From Teratosphaeria epicoccoides (taxonomy: Eukaryota > Ascomycota > Dothideomycetes > Mycosphaerellales > Teratosphaeriaceae): DNA of 64,000 nt. Positions 24,724 to 36,909 of the stretch are shown in pieces. The position numbers and the translations under genes are program-made. Location of the stretch: assembly GCA_021401465.1 (NCBI GenBank), contig JADDMT010000124.1, positions 16,608 to 80,607 on the forward strand, read 5' to 3'. The notes under the pieces are model-generated. The model ran no database searches, was not told the origin of the DNA, and saw nothing but the letters and a program-made list of their open reading frames with translations. Within the stretch, counting starts at the first letter, position 1; the number at the start of each line of letters is the position of its first letter.

Positions 24724-27110
24724 GTTACTATTACTCGATAGGTAGGATTAACTATCAAGCAGTAGTTACACTAGGGCACTTCGTGATTATAAAGAGCATA
24801 TAGGGTCCCTAATACTAGACAAGCTATCATCTAGTCTCTAATACGCTACAGATGTGCTAGCTCTGCCATAATGGCTTAATGATACTAAGCAAAGAGGTAG
24901 TAATTAAATCAATCAAAAAACAGTGTTATAGGGGACCTATTAATTAGCAGGCGAAAGACATAGAGTAGTAGTAGTCTTGTTCGATTTAATGAGGAGCGTA
25001 CTAATAGTCTTATAAGCTACACATTGTCAAAGCTATCTAACAGCTATGTTATCTACTCTAGAAGTAGTAGTGTTAGTCTATTAATAGCCTCATGTACTAA
25101 TAGATTAACATTCGGTTAGAAGCGAGGTACTACATGATGCTTGTTAGACTATACTAGCTTTAGCTTAGTATTACTAGCATCTAGATAGGCCTTTGCGGAG
25201 TTGCGGAGGTAATAGTAGGCGAGCTCATATAGCCTTCTACTACTCTCTAGCTTATTAGCGTCGCTAGTAATAGCAGCTATATTAACGCTGACTTGTACTA
25301 AGGTACTAGCGTACTATGCTAACGTGTCTACAGGAAGGTACTTATCCATATCTGCTAAGAGTTAGCAAAGTGCCTCGAGGCGTACTACAACTACACTATA
25401 ATCGGCGTACTAGGTAGGGGTTATGCATATCGAGCGAAGTTAATTAACAGCTCTCTAGTATGTCGATCGACTCTGTAAGTACTCTGTGATTAGGACTTAC
25501 TAAAACCTGTGGCTTTAAGGTATTCCTTAATTGCAGCTAATTAGGGACTATTAGCGTCGATTCGCATACTACTTTAGCGGCTAGGCATAGTCTTATGACT
25601 CTCCGGATATCTATATAGCCGCTTAGGGACCCCTAGCACATAATGTGGCCGCTATGGTTAGCTGCGAATCTTGTGGTTCCTCTACAAGATTAAGAACTTA
25701 GTAGTAGCTGTCTAGATGATAGGCATGTAGACCGCAATAAAGGCAATCTTGTTAGAGAGGTAGTCTTCGCTCTAATAGCTACTATCTTTAAGCACTTGAA
25801 ACTAGTCTCTCTAGTAATTAAGCTTAGTCTTTAAGAGCTAGCCCTACTACACCTTAATGCGCTAATTCATCTTGCTTGTCCTATACTAATAACAATTAGC
25901 AAATGTAAGCTCGTTCCTTGGTAGCAGCTAGGGTCTAAAGACTAGCTACTTAGCTTGCTAGCAATGCTGCATGTCTGGCTAGCGTAGGGGCTCGTCGTTG
26001 TTGTCGTCGTCGTCTTGATTGTCAGAGTCGTCTATCTCGTCAAATAGCAATAGCCCTTAGTCGCTAGCTGTAGCTACTACCCTTGCCGCGAATTAAGCCT
26101 CTTGCTAATCGCCTAGCTCCTCTGCGTCTAGACAACGGCCTTCGCCTACGTCCCTACGAGCTTCTTGTAACAGCTAAAAGTGAGTATCAGCTAGATCTAG
26201 TGTCTTAAGACCCCTGTCGCTCTAGATTATTTAAGGTACTATCAAGAACTCCTGTACACATTAAGAGTATTATGTAAGGACGCTTAGCTTCGTGCGTCTG
26301 ATAATGCTAACGTAGATCTACATGATATTACGAGACTACACGTTAATAGCAGTGTAAATGCTAATTCTATACATCTCTATCTTGTAATAGGCGTTAATTA
26401 ACTAGCCCTAGTTTAGTCTAGGAGCTTGAAGGACACTACGCTTTACCCTTAAAGGACAACTACACTCTTGAAAGCCCTAGGGGTTAACACTCTATGTAGC
26501 TTAGAAAAGGCGATTACTATTATAATTAAGTAGTAAGTATACTATGATTAGACTATAAGTGTCCTTATTATCTAACTGTCCTGTATGTATATCGAAAGTG
26601 CATGTATAGGTTCTCCCTACTATAATGCAGAGTATTACTTTTGTTATACTTACTACATAATAGCAGTATAAGTCACTACTCTTCCCTTTCCCCTTCCTCT
26701 TAATTAAGCTTCTTCTTATAGCTAAGGGTAATACGTTGCTACTATAACGTTCTACAGCTTATGTTGTATCTATTTGCAGACAATATATCTAGTATCTCCT
26801 TGTTAGTAGACTACTAGCACTAGTATTAATGCTCTATAAGGTAGTTAACCTTTACTACAACTTCGCCTCTAATATAAGGTACATATTTGCGGAAGCCCTA
26901 ATCATCAAGCTACCTTGTAAGGCAACTGCAACTAATAATCGTCTGTTCTTCCTGCATGATAGTCTTGCGGATATTAAAATAGCAGACACTAATAGCTATA
27001 GCTTACTGCACATACTTGTGCTAGTGCGGCTAGTCGATTACCTGAGGTAGCATGGTGAAAACAACAACGATATTAGTGCTGATAGATTATTGTTAATAGG
27101 TATATAGGCC
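24724..27110. repeat. RIP-degraded repeat DNA up to the repeat/unique border
   Basis: AT-rich, stop-laden sequence continues to about 27,110, then changes within a few tens of bases to normal composition. A degenerate protein frame on the minus strand is listed separately. A 73-codon open frame at 26,829-27,050 has no recognisable feature. Confidence 0.6.
25030..26085 (-). pseudogene. Degenerate reading frame of unknown function
   Basis: Minus-strand translation gives protein-like text broken by TAG/TAA only. It has an acidic run (EIDDSDNQDDDDNNDE, about 26,050-26,000), then RNELTFANCY, YLSNKIAFIAVYMPII and PHYVLGVPKRLYRYP down to about 25,610. In another frame, KLESSRRLYELAYYYLRNSA follows near 25,260-25,200. 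The frame change implies an indel or an intron. I do not recognise the family. It may be a further transposon-carried protein. Confidence 0.4.
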
Positions 27111-28378
27111 TATGGAGGTGTTAGAAGGTCGATTCTTGATGTGGGAGAACACCCCTCATGTGGAATTGGCACATTTGGACCGCCGTCGACATCTTCTAGG
27201 GATCGTGAAAACATGATTCAAGATGTGATGTGGATGCAGGTCGAGCTAACACGTCGCATGGCTCGTGCGAATTTCTGCGCTTGTCGCTCTGTATAAAATG
27301 ATCCTAATTCTGTTCTTTGAATCCACATATTCACAGAAAGACGAGAAGAACACTTATCTGACTGCTTGACTGTCAGACACAACAGTTATCAGGCACACAT
27401 TCAGTCATATATCCCAACCGGCTTCCACCTTTGCGACAACGACTCATAATATTGCCTTGTCGACAGCAACCCATCGCAAAGGCCACGAACAGTCGCTCCT
27501 GTGAACAAGCAGTCACTCCCATGAACAAGCAGTCACTCCTACAAACAAGCAGTCACTCCTATAAACAAGCAGTCACTCCACGCAATGAGTGAAACGTTTT
27601 GCTGACTGGTAGAACAACAAGTAGTGGCACTCGTTCTGCGGACAGGCACACGATACCATCTGCATCTGGGCCGGAACTGAGAGTGACTGCCATGGCGGTT
27701 CGCAAAGTCACAGTGAAATGACAGCAGCTACTAAAGGCTTGTCCTTGCGCCTGTAGCCAAGATGTCGCAGGCGACTCGTGCCATGTGGTAGGTGGCTCAC
27801 CAGCGGTCGCGGCTTCCCGACTTGCAAGATTTGTGGATCCGACCTTGCATTCTTTGAAACTTTTCAGATCGTACCAAGGTATGGACCGTCGCAGTTCGAT
27901 CGTTGCAGGATGCAGAAAGATCTGAATAGCGAATGGGTCATTCAGCAACGGCACCATATATACCTGGCTTGTAGTCTTCTTTGCCTGCAGAATTCAAGGT
28001 GCGGCTACATCAGCCTAAACGGTATGTGCACTATTTCATGCTGCAGCTGGGGCTCATAAGGGTAGGTACCTCCGGTTCCAGAGCCACCGATACTTCATCA
28101 CTGTCTGGCGGCACGGCTGGTCTGCTGACACTTGTTTGTCGGATGGATCAGCTTCAGATATCGACCGAGCAGTTGCGCGTACGTCTTCCAAGCCGCTCGG
28201 CGCACGATTTGTCCTGCTGCTGCAACTAGGCTGGTCATACCGCAATGCAGCATTCCACAGCAGCCGCTGCCGAGGTGCCTGCGACGTGCTCGCGTCCCCC
28301 TATTGAGATATCGTTCTCGCCGCGATCAGTTCAGAAGGGCGCAAGTCGGTGAGGGCTGGTCTGACCAGACTCGACGGC
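27111..28378. other. Intergenic stretch between the repeat block and the first gene
   Basis: Normal composition, no convincing gene. The 132-codon minus-strand frame at 27,559-27,957 starts inside the tandem repeat and shows no domain. The right part should include the 3' UTR of the J-domain gene. Confidence 0.45.
27486..27582. repeat. 20-bp tandem repeat, four full units plus a partial one
   Basis: The unit aacaagcagtcactcctata is repeated head to tail (27,503-27,582) after a diverged first unit at 27,486. Differences are mainly in the last four bases. It sits in unique-looking DNA about 370 bp inside the repeat border. Confidence 0.85.
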
Positions 28379-29377
28379 TCACTTCCTCGTACCGACACTT
28401 CCGCTGACACCATCACTCCCGCATACTTCTCTATCCCGGAGCACTTTGGCCACCTTCTCCTCGCGCATGGCTTCGACATCCGCAGGCGCAAGTTGTCCCG
28501 TGGTTGCTTCTCTCTGTCTCGTAAACCACAGTATCCTTTCCTCTCTGCTGCTCATACCAGCCATGTCCTGTCGCACCTTTCTCAGCTCCTTCGCCGCCCG
28601 ATTATGCGCTATATTTCTTCTTTCCACTATATAATCGCCAGCATCCTGCGCTCGTCCATAGTTGGCGGAGGAGCCTATGATAACGAAGAAGATGACGAAT
28701 GACAGAAAGTATGAGTTCTTCATGTACACAGGTGCCCTCGGAGCATTGAATGAGCCGCCTTCGCGTTCTGCGCGACGAGCATGGAAAAGCTCCCAGTCCT
28801 CCCAAGTCGCATTCTGCCAGATCGGGTCCGAGTGGTCGTTCCAGCTTTGACTGAAAGGGCCAGGTTGGTGGGCGCCTGATGTTGCACCACTCCCTGCAGC
28901 GTCCGCTCGCCCATCCCATCCTGCACCAAAGCGATCGTAAGCGCTCCGTTTCGCTGGATCCGACAAAATCTTGTGCGCCGCCACAATCAGGCGATACCGC
29001 TCCATCTTCAATTTGTGCGCTGGATCTCCATTGTGCTTTTCCTTGCCCATATCGGGATGATACTGCTTGACCAACTCGTAGTATCTAGCCTTGCTGTAAA
29101 CGGCATTATGCTTGATACCAAAAATCGCATAGGGAGTGGGACATGATCGGCCCTTGGGCGTTTCGGGCCAGACATGCTGCTCCTTTCTCGATGAATGCTC
29201 CCAATCTCCATGATTCAATTCATCTTGGCCGCCGGCGATGGTGGCATACCCCTTCCACTCCGCACCATCGACACCACACCATGTCTGCTGTCGTGTGCTT
29301 GATGACGTCGATGACAGTGAATGGGCATGGATGCTGTTGCAAACATTGAGGAAAATGATGGGCTTCCTGCTCAGCAT
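28379..29377 (-). CDS. J-domain (DnaJ-type) co-chaperone with one membrane segment
   Basis: This 332-residue protein should stimulate an Hsp70 ATPase. The N-terminus (MLSRKPIIFLNVCNSIHAHS) is basic and Ser-rich without acidic residues, like a mitochondrial presequence. The J-domain spans about residues 80-152, with HPD at 107-109, the flanking YYELVKQY helix and the AYDRFG end. A Gly-poor linker follows, then a hydrophobic segment at about 222-240 (FLSFVIFFVIIGSS) and a charged tail. No zinc-finger region is present, so it is a class C J-protein, perhaps anchored in the mitochondrial inner membrane. The start at 29,377 was chosen over 29,506 because of the presequence. No intron is needed. 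The exact partner is unknown. Confidence 0.8.
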   Translation of the reverse strand: MLSRKPIIFLNVCNSIHAHSLSSTSSSTRQQTWCGVDGAEWKGYATIAGGQDELNHGDWEHSSRKEQHVWPETPKGRSCPTPYAIFGIKHNAVYSKARYYELVKQYHPDMGKEKHNGDPAHKLKMERYRLIVAAHKILSDPAKRSAYDRFGAGWDGRADAAGSGATSGAHQPGPFSQSWNDHSDPIWQNATWEDWELFHARRAEREGGSFNAPRAPVYMKNSYFLSFVIFFVIIGSSANYGRAQDAGDYIVERRNIAHNRAAKELRKVRQDMAGMSSREERILWFTRQREATTGQLAPADVEAMREEKVAKVLRDREVCGSDGVSGSVGTRK

Positions 29378-29742
29378 ATTTCGATCATCAGTGGGAGTAC
29401 GGGGTGAAACGCATGGTTTCGTCCCTCGTTGGTGTCCAGAGAAGTGGTTGTGGTGGTGAGAATGTATGCGCCAGAATGCGCAGGCTTGTGAAACAAATGA
29501 GCACAATTGAGGGGTTCAAATCGTCTTCCGAGATCGCCGAGATGTGGCTTGGCGATCGCTGTACCAACGTTTGTCGTGCCTGCCTCTTTCGTCAACATCC
29601 TTATCATCAAAAGTGCAACTCTTGTCACTTTTGTTCGTAGTAAGGAGGATCGCTTGTAACCAGAAAGGAAGACCTAGGAGCCGTAGGACGGAATAGCAGG
29701 ATAATGACACCCTGCTTCCATGAGCAGTCCTGATCATTCGAG

Positions 29743-30902
29743 ATGCCTTTCGAGAAGGACTCTGGGCTTGTCTACAAAGAGAAGATTGTGTCCGCACTAA
29801 GCAACCGACGGAGGACTACCTTCACCGAGAGCCGGTCATATAAAGTTGTCGCACTCTCAGCTCCGAACCGATCTGGCTCAAGGCCACTACGTGAGACCAT
29901 GATACGAAAGATGCTCTGCAACTTAGACGCGCTAGACGCCAGATCCCTTGACGGTGTCCCACAACCTATACTCGAGCTACTATGGCTAGAAGTGCTCAGG
30001 TACGGACTGTCGACATTAAGCACTTGGCAGACATTTGCCCAGTCTCCACTTGCTATGCGCTCATCCGTGTATACGGAACAAATCAAACGAAATTGCTTGA
30101 CTAGCAATCTTGAAACTTTCAGCAGAGCCGGAAGCTCTATGGCTTGGCTCACTACTCTCACACTGGGCGATCGACAGGTGTCGAGTGTTGAGGTATGTCC
30201 CGCTCACATGTTCAATATCCTAGATGGAGGCTGACCCGCAACTACCGTCAGCTTTCTGGTGTGACGAAAGTGCAGAATGTACGCAACATTTTCATCAGTG
30301 CAACTCAATCCGGTGGACCACTTCTCACAGACAACATTCTTCACTCGTGGGCCGATGCTGTAAAGACTGAGGGAGCTTTCAGGAGGTTGGAGCTACTCTT
30401 TGTTGATGGCCAGCGGCGGATTTCTTACGGCGGTTTCCACCATCTCTCCCATTTTCCCGCCCTACAGACATTCGTCGTTAGCCGCAGCGGCATCTCTGTC
30501 GGAGCATTTACTGGCGACAATGAGCATCTCACACAGTCGCTCGGCTGGCGGTCATCCAAAGACAACGGTCTTTTGCGATTTGCTTGCGAGCTCACCTGCG
30601 ATGTGGGGGGGCTGGTCTCGACAAGTGACTTGTTTGCTCACTACGTCAAGCGTTCGCGTGGACTTGGCAGCAGCGAAGGACATCACACACTAAACTTGGC
30701 TCTCGGCGATGCGAATCATTCGGGAATGTGGACTCACAGGGAAGCTCTCTGCTTCGAGCGAGACTGGACTGTTGTGCCTCCGATGCCTCAAAATGAAGCT
30801 GAAGCTGAAGCCGAGGCCGGAAGCGAGCTGGCTGGCGAAGCGAGACTCGCGAAAAAGAGGAGAATCAGGACCAGCAAGGGTTGGCACTGGATGACTTGCT
30901 AG
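29743..30902 (+). CDS. Uncharacterised fungal protein (366 aa, one intron)
   Basis: Two exons, 29,743-30,192 and 30,252-30,902, are joined across a 59-bp phase-0 intron (GTATGT...CTGAC...CAG). The join gives DRQVSSVE followed by LSGVTKVQN. The first half contains a helical stretch (PQPILELLWLEVLRYGLSTL); the second has repeated Leu/Phe patterns (FRRLELLF, FPALQTFVVS) that resemble the LRR-like folds of fungal F-box-type proteins. It ends with an Ala/Glu run and the basic KKRRIRTSKGWHW. No catalytic motif is visible, and I do not recognise a named gene. The start lies 365 bp from that of the J-domain gene, so the two are divergent. The intron join is well supported; the function is unknown. 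Confidence 0.65.
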
Positions 30903-33900
30903 GCTGGTGATCTCATCGGTGCATATCGAAAGGGTCAAATGGATGTCGCTAAATCGATCGACTCATGCTCCAACATTATGGACTGCGATGAGCTCGGCGC
31001 GATGCTCGGTTGTGAGTAAACGCTGGATCAGAGGCCTTTCTACACTTCGGACAGCAAACATGCATGAGCAGCGAATCACTCCGATCTGTCTGTCGACCCT
31101 GGAGCAATTTGCGGCCCACACCCGCTGTAGTGCCATCGCTGCAATGATCTCGACCCAAACCCCAGTGCTGGGACGTCTCCTTGATGTCCAACGACGAACA
31201 CGCATGAGCGGCGAAGGAGTAAATCAGCCTCCACATGTAGATGCATCTGATGCAGGGTACGTTATAAGGCACCAGCGCCGCCACATCCTTGATACAATGC
31301 TCGATAGAGGGTCGTGATTCCGATCTTGAACAACAGGCAAGCATGAGGCAGATGCCGTACAAGGTGTCTGATTGGTCTTGGAAGGCAGGCTCGCGTCGAT
31401 CAGCTCCCTTGAACGACCTCGTGACCGCTCCAAGCGTCCAACGCTTGACTCAATGCGTTGTCACTCGACGGCAACAGCTTGCCGCCTACTCCATGGATCA
31501 CAGCTTCACAGCCTGTCTTAATGCTTGCTCGCCTACGGACTCGCTGGTCTGCCGTGTCATTGTCACACAGTTTACAACATCATCAGCAAGGCACGGGAAG
31601 CATGGAACACGCATGGCCTTTGCCATGTTCTCCCGGCGCATACAGACACTCTTGGATGTCACAAGCTTCTCGGACGATTACGGTGCGTTGGCATTGTGTT
31701 TGCGTTCACAGCTGTGGCTCACCTGGTTCCACGGCTAACCAGACTTTCAGAGTACATTTCAGAGCCATGTAATGTCTACCATACAGTCAATATCTCGGAC
31801 ACTTCTTACTCTAACAACCTCACAATGACCACGATCCATGTCACCAACCAGCTGTATCTCAATAACCAGCGTAATCTTTGCAATACTCTGGCCAGCGTAC
31901 CAAGCGGTAGCCTGCGATACAAAGCCTCCAAAAACATCGCAAAGGATGGTACTGCATAAGCGGTGCCGATGGCGGCGGCGGTGGGTTCTGTAGTGCTCAT
32001 TGAACGTAGCTGGGCACGTGTGAGAAGGCGCGTGTGGCACGTTTAATATCAGGCCTATGTAACGAGCAGCACACTTAGCAGAGTTTGCATCGTCGTGGTC
32101 GGTTGACAGGTATTTGCGGCATGAACGTACTAGGTTGAGCTGGTGAACCAAAGATGATCCGGTTATCTGCGTGGATAGCAAGCTCACGATAAATAACCAT
32201 GCACAGTTGAGAGCATCTTGCATCGTTCGCGCCAGGTAAGATGCTACTTTTTCTCCGCCGAGACACGTCAATGTCTCGGACAAGGATCCCATTGCATTCG
32301 TCTCGGCAAAGTGGGCAAACGTCACCGGGTGTGTCTCAGGATCCATGCCGCAGCGGCAAGCTTTTCACAAGACTTCCAGCCACAAGATCTGGACCTGTTA
32401 TCGAGCTGTAGCACAACGCATCGCGTCACGGTTACAGTACGTGCCACAACGGTGACAAGTGCATGGTCCTGAGATGGGAAGATCCTTGTACCTGCATGTG
32501 GCTTGAACATGGTTCATGCCAATCTGCCCCAGCCCGTCCAGGCTTCCACGGTCCTGTCGGTCATGAGATCATGGATCTGCCCAGCGGAGATCAGCCCGGT
32601 GGTTTGGACGTGGAATCGAATTTCCCGGACTGGAGTCCTATGAGGGAGCTCAAATGCATTGCAGAAGACCGGGGCACGCGATTCTTTGTGCATGGTTGAG
32701 ATCAAATCGGCTTCGAGAGATGCAGTGCCCACTTTATGGCAAGGTCATCAACAGCATAGCGCATATTGGAGCATTGACTTCCGCCCCTCTACTTTTGAGC
32801 CGTATGTCTGGGATCATGGCTGTCTGAGACCGCATGGGCTTCCCACCGAGGTACATCGTCCAAGCTGTATGGAGATTTCTTTTGGCGATGAGTTGTCGTC
32901 TGGGACCTTCGTCATTCGAAGCACAAGCTTTGCTTACGCATTGGCAGCATGTTCACTTGTTGCAGGGGTCTGCGATATAATAAGCTGCCGCCAGTCGAAA
33001 TCCCGCTATTGGAAATGGCTAGGCAATAATGTAGATGGCAAGAGACCACGCTGATAGTAGGTGTCAACTTTGTAGCCTTCGAGAACGGTTCACGGACTGT
33101 TCTTGCCGGGTTGCCCTCATCGCTTCAACTTGTGCCCCGCGTTGAGTAGATGTACGTAGCCTTACACACAAAAGTTGCATAATCATGTTGTCTCTCGTGA
33201 ATGCTGCTGACTTTGCATACATTCGTGACGACGGCGGACGAGCCAACGCCCGTCATCATTGCGTCCGGACGTCGTCCTCCACCAGAACAAACTCTTGTAA
33301 CCGCTGTCGTCCACTGGTTCCCTTCATTCTTGTACTTTACATCATATGTCGTGCACGCAATCACGCTCTCCAGCCTCATCTACAGGCCATGGTCCAGCAG
33401 GTGTAAAATCGTCCGCATGCCAACACCAGAATCTGCATGTCAGCTTACGACCAGGATAGAGTGTGTCCCGTGACGCGGCCGTGATCGATCTGTACAGCCT
33501 CAACCACAAGACAATTTCGATGAGTAGCCATCCGGCGTCATTAATTCGTAGCGGATTTCTCTGCGAATCTGACCCTATCTCCTTTAAACATCACTGTTTT
33601 GCGATTTTAAAACATGCAATCGATATATTTTTGAGCCACTAGAGACCCCAACGCAGGTATCTGTCGACGAGATAGCTTCAGAAGTCTAACATCGAATGCC
33701 ACTCCTGCACGTAGAAAGAACGAGCTAGGGGGATTCTTTCTGCGATGGCTCGCTGAGTGCTGATCTCGCTACACCTCCAAGCAAAGTCCAAATCGCTAGT
33801 GAGGAAAGGATGTTTTCAAGTGTGCAGTTTGTACGTGATGTTCATTTCGAAGATGACTACATCTCTGCAGACGGCCCAAGCCCAGTGTGTTCTCGTACTA

Positions 33901-34089
33901 CCTGCCGCACAGTAGGGTCTTCGCAGATGCCATCCATATTTCCAACTCCTGCAGTCTAGGTCTAGAACCAGCTTGGCAATAGTCGCTAAACCCACAGACC
34001 GTATGTAAACCGTACTCCAAGGCGCAGCTTCAAGATGCATCCTATGCTTTGTTCATGTCGTCTTCGTCTCTTGGAAATGCGCCGCAGGT
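30903..34089. other. 3.2-kb gap with no convincing gene
   Basis: Composition is normal. Several overlapping open frames of 60-195 codons occur on both strands, none with a recognisable domain. The two least implausible are minus-strand: 31,759-32,346 (195 codons) and, inside it, 31,806-32,000 (64 codons, beginning MSTTEPTAAAIGTAYAVPSF, with a hydrophobic end). Neither can be supported as a gene from sequence alone. Confidence 0.4.
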
Positions 34090-34960
34090 TTACATGCAAG
34101 CAGCACCGTCAATGCCAATGACCTTGCCATTGACCCATTCGCCGTCCTGAGATGCCAAAAAGGCCACAACGCGGGCGATGTCAATCGGCTGGCCAACACG
34201 GTTCATTGGAGACCAGGTCGCAGCGTACTGTCATAGTGCATTAGTGGTTGATTGTCACCTTCGACTCCAATCGTCACGCGCTTACCTCGTCGACCTGCTC
34301 GTTGGTGAGCTTGTCACCGTTGGGAATGTATTCCTTGCAGACAGCGTGGTACATGTCGGTCTTGATACCACCTGGCGCAACGGCGTTGACAGTGATCTTC
34401 TTGTCACCACAGTCGATGGCCATGCAGCGCACAAAGGTCTCAATGGCACCTTTGGAACCAGAGTAGACGGTGTGCTTCGGGACACCCTTGGCCTGGCCAG
34501 TGATGGAGCCCATCAGAATGATGCGGCCACCAACGCTCAGGTGCTTGTAGGCCTCACGGGCAACGAAGAACTGGCCACGAGTGTTGATACGGAAAACGCG
34601 GTCGTACTCCTCCTCGGTCACATCCTTCAAGTGCCCGAAGGAGACAACGCCAGAGTTGGAGCACACAATGTCCAATTGCCCGTAGTGCTCGACTGCCTGG
34701 TCCATGAGCTTGGTGGTCTCTGACACATTGCCAACATCGGCCTTCAAGGCGATGGCGTCGCCACCGTTCTTCTTGATCTGCTCGACAATCTTGTTCGCGG
34801 CGTCGATCGAATTGGCGTAGTTGACGACCACCTTGGCACCACGTGCGGCGAGCTCAGTTGCCATGGCCGCACCAATGCCACGGCCAGAGCCAGTGACAAG
34901 TGCAACTTTGCCGTCAAGGCGAGAGGTCGAGACTGCCTGAGGAGCCATGGTGGTTGACAT
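34090..34960 (-). CDS. BRN1: 1,3,8-trihydroxynaphthalene reductase (DHN-melanin pathway)
   Basis: This NADPH-dependent short-chain dehydrogenase of 270 residues reduces 1,3,8-THN to vermelone (and usually 1,3,6,8-THN to scytalone) in the cytosol. Exons are 34,960-34,286 and 34,227-34,090. The 58-bp intron (GTAAGC...CAG, phase 0) joins EQVDE to YAATWSPMNRVG. Visible motifs: TGSGRGIG at 23-30 (cofactor binding), a catalytic triad Ser152, Tyr166 and Lys170 (GSITG; YSGSK), and the C-terminal GIDGAACM, a form typical of naphthol reductases whose terminal Met lines the active site. The ATG at 34,960 (MSTTMAPQ) fits the family length; an upstream ATG at 35,011 would add 17 residues. It lies downstream of the Cmr1 gene in the same direction. 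A sister tetrahydroxynaphthalene reductase is the main alternative. Confidence 0.93.
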
Positions 34961-36909
34961 GTTCGGTGGGGTGTGTTGGTAGTGCACGGGGCGGTCTGGT
35001 GATGTATGCAACGGTTGTGATTATGAAAGTAGGGTGAAGGAGGGGAAGGAAAAGTGAACCCATTTGGAGCGATCAAGCGTCTATATACCTTGCTTACCAT
35101 TTCATGCTGTTGACTTCCAGAGCCAAATGGGCGGAAGAACTCTGTCCATCACTGGCCCCTCTGCACACCATCAGGGACTCGCGAGCTGTCATTCTCCGAA
35201 TCGTCCGGTTGTGGCTATCGACGAATCATGCACCCGCAGTGCGCACCTCGAGCGTCCCCGTTGAGAGCTCGTCCGATACCATTTGGCCGGCACAACGTAC
35301 CAGAAGACAATACAGATGAATGGCCCTCGGCGCCAAAGAGATGCGCGAGAGAGCGAGCTGGCAGATTTTCCCCAAGGTCTCCTGCAGGGATGTCATTAGC
35401 GTTCCTCTTTTGGCCTCGATGATGCATTTATAGTCGCGGGAGGACCTGAGGCCGGTCTGTGCTGTTGAATCCTGCCAGGAACGTTCGGAGCTGTGGGGAG
35501 ACTGGTCGGGTTTCAGCAACGTCGGTCTTCCACTTTTGAGGATGATGAGAGACCGTACAACGTTTCAAAGATATTGGACGCCATCTCGAGTCGACGATAT
35601 GCTCCGAGAGCTTTCAGCTGGTCATGCTTCCATTCTGACACTCTGAGAGCAAGCCAATGAATGACTGCTCGCGGAGCAAGCTTCGGGCGCCTTGGGAGAT
35701 TCTTCATCACACTGCCATGTTGCAGCTAGCCGTCTCGATCAAGTCGCGCAACAGGGCATGCATCTCGCACTGACGACAGGATCGCTACAACAAACACATC
35801 GCTGGTCTAGTGGGTCCTTTGCCGTTAGATGTGAAGCGCTCGGAAGTCCTTCCGGAGCTGGCGATGTGACAGTCTGTCAGGCCACGATATGAGGTAATTC
35901 AGACTGTTTCGCACACGAGCTGCGCCTTGCCCAACGCACGGGGGCGAGATATGAGCTACCTTCCATTGTTCAAAGAACGGGTCTCGTTGATGCTATCCAC
36001 CACCAATTGCGAGCATGTCTTCGAACATCTGTTCTGTGCTCCATGTCTCAAATGCTACCAGCACGACGTTGGGGTGCGGCACCGTGGCGCAACTCGCCAC
36101 GAAGTAGATCGTTCGACCTGCCGGGATCATGTCCCGCTGCGACGCTCCGCTGATCGTCACATGTGGGTGGTTGTTCTGTGCACAACGAAGAAACTGGTTG
36201 CTTCACGCGCATAGCAATCTAACCCGGTTCCATGACCAAATGCCAGCTGTATGCTGCGTACCGCGTTCCGTATATCCTTTGGGACGACTCGGTGCTGTAT
36301 TGATTGGTGACACGAGCTGTGCGCGTTCTGACGAGCCAACATGCGTCGCGGCGCAGGCACCGTCCAGCGACCTTGGATTCTTATCCTGCGCTGCGTAGCC
36401 ATCCTGCGCTGCACTTCCGCCAGACAGGGTAAGAAACCACTTCACTTACTGCAGTCCGATCCGTGACGCTGCGAACGGTACCAAGTCAGTACCTGACCCA
36501 AATGCAGAAAGATCCGCAGCATGGCCGGGGATACACAGCCGAAGCCGTAGTAAACACGAGATGCCCGTTCGGCATTGGAAATAGTGAGGAGAAAGTCCGT
36601 TAGACGGCGTATTGGACAGTGTTCAATAAACTCGCTTCTTGCGTGAAATGGCACGATATAGGATGGTATAGATGTACTCAGCTCCGGCGCTGATTTGCAC
36701 TGTCGATAGGCCAGCTCATTGTTCTGAAGCCAAGCAATAGCCGTGGCCTACTGAGCCCCATAACTCCAACGCTGTGTACCTTTCCCTAATATCACGGTAC
36801 GCGGGAACAATATACATATATGTACAGCCAACAACAATGGCTGTTCGGAGCAGGTCGTCATCAACACATTAGAATCGTCAGAAAAAAGAAAAGGCCAGGT
36901 CGCTACCGA
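34961..36909. other. Intergenic stretch between reductase and regulator
   Basis: Holds the reductase promoter and the regulator's 3' UTR. Open frames here are short and overlap on both strands; none has a recognisable domain. Confidence 0.5.

Noticed and set aside
31759..32346. 195-codon minus-strand frame, with a 64-codon frame inside it
   Set aside because: The hydrophobic end and MSTTEPTAAAIG start look slightly protein-like, but there is no family, no intron logic and no conserved motif.
34178..34723. 181-codon plus-strand frame over the reductase gene
   Set aside because: Antisense shadow of BRN1, including its intron.
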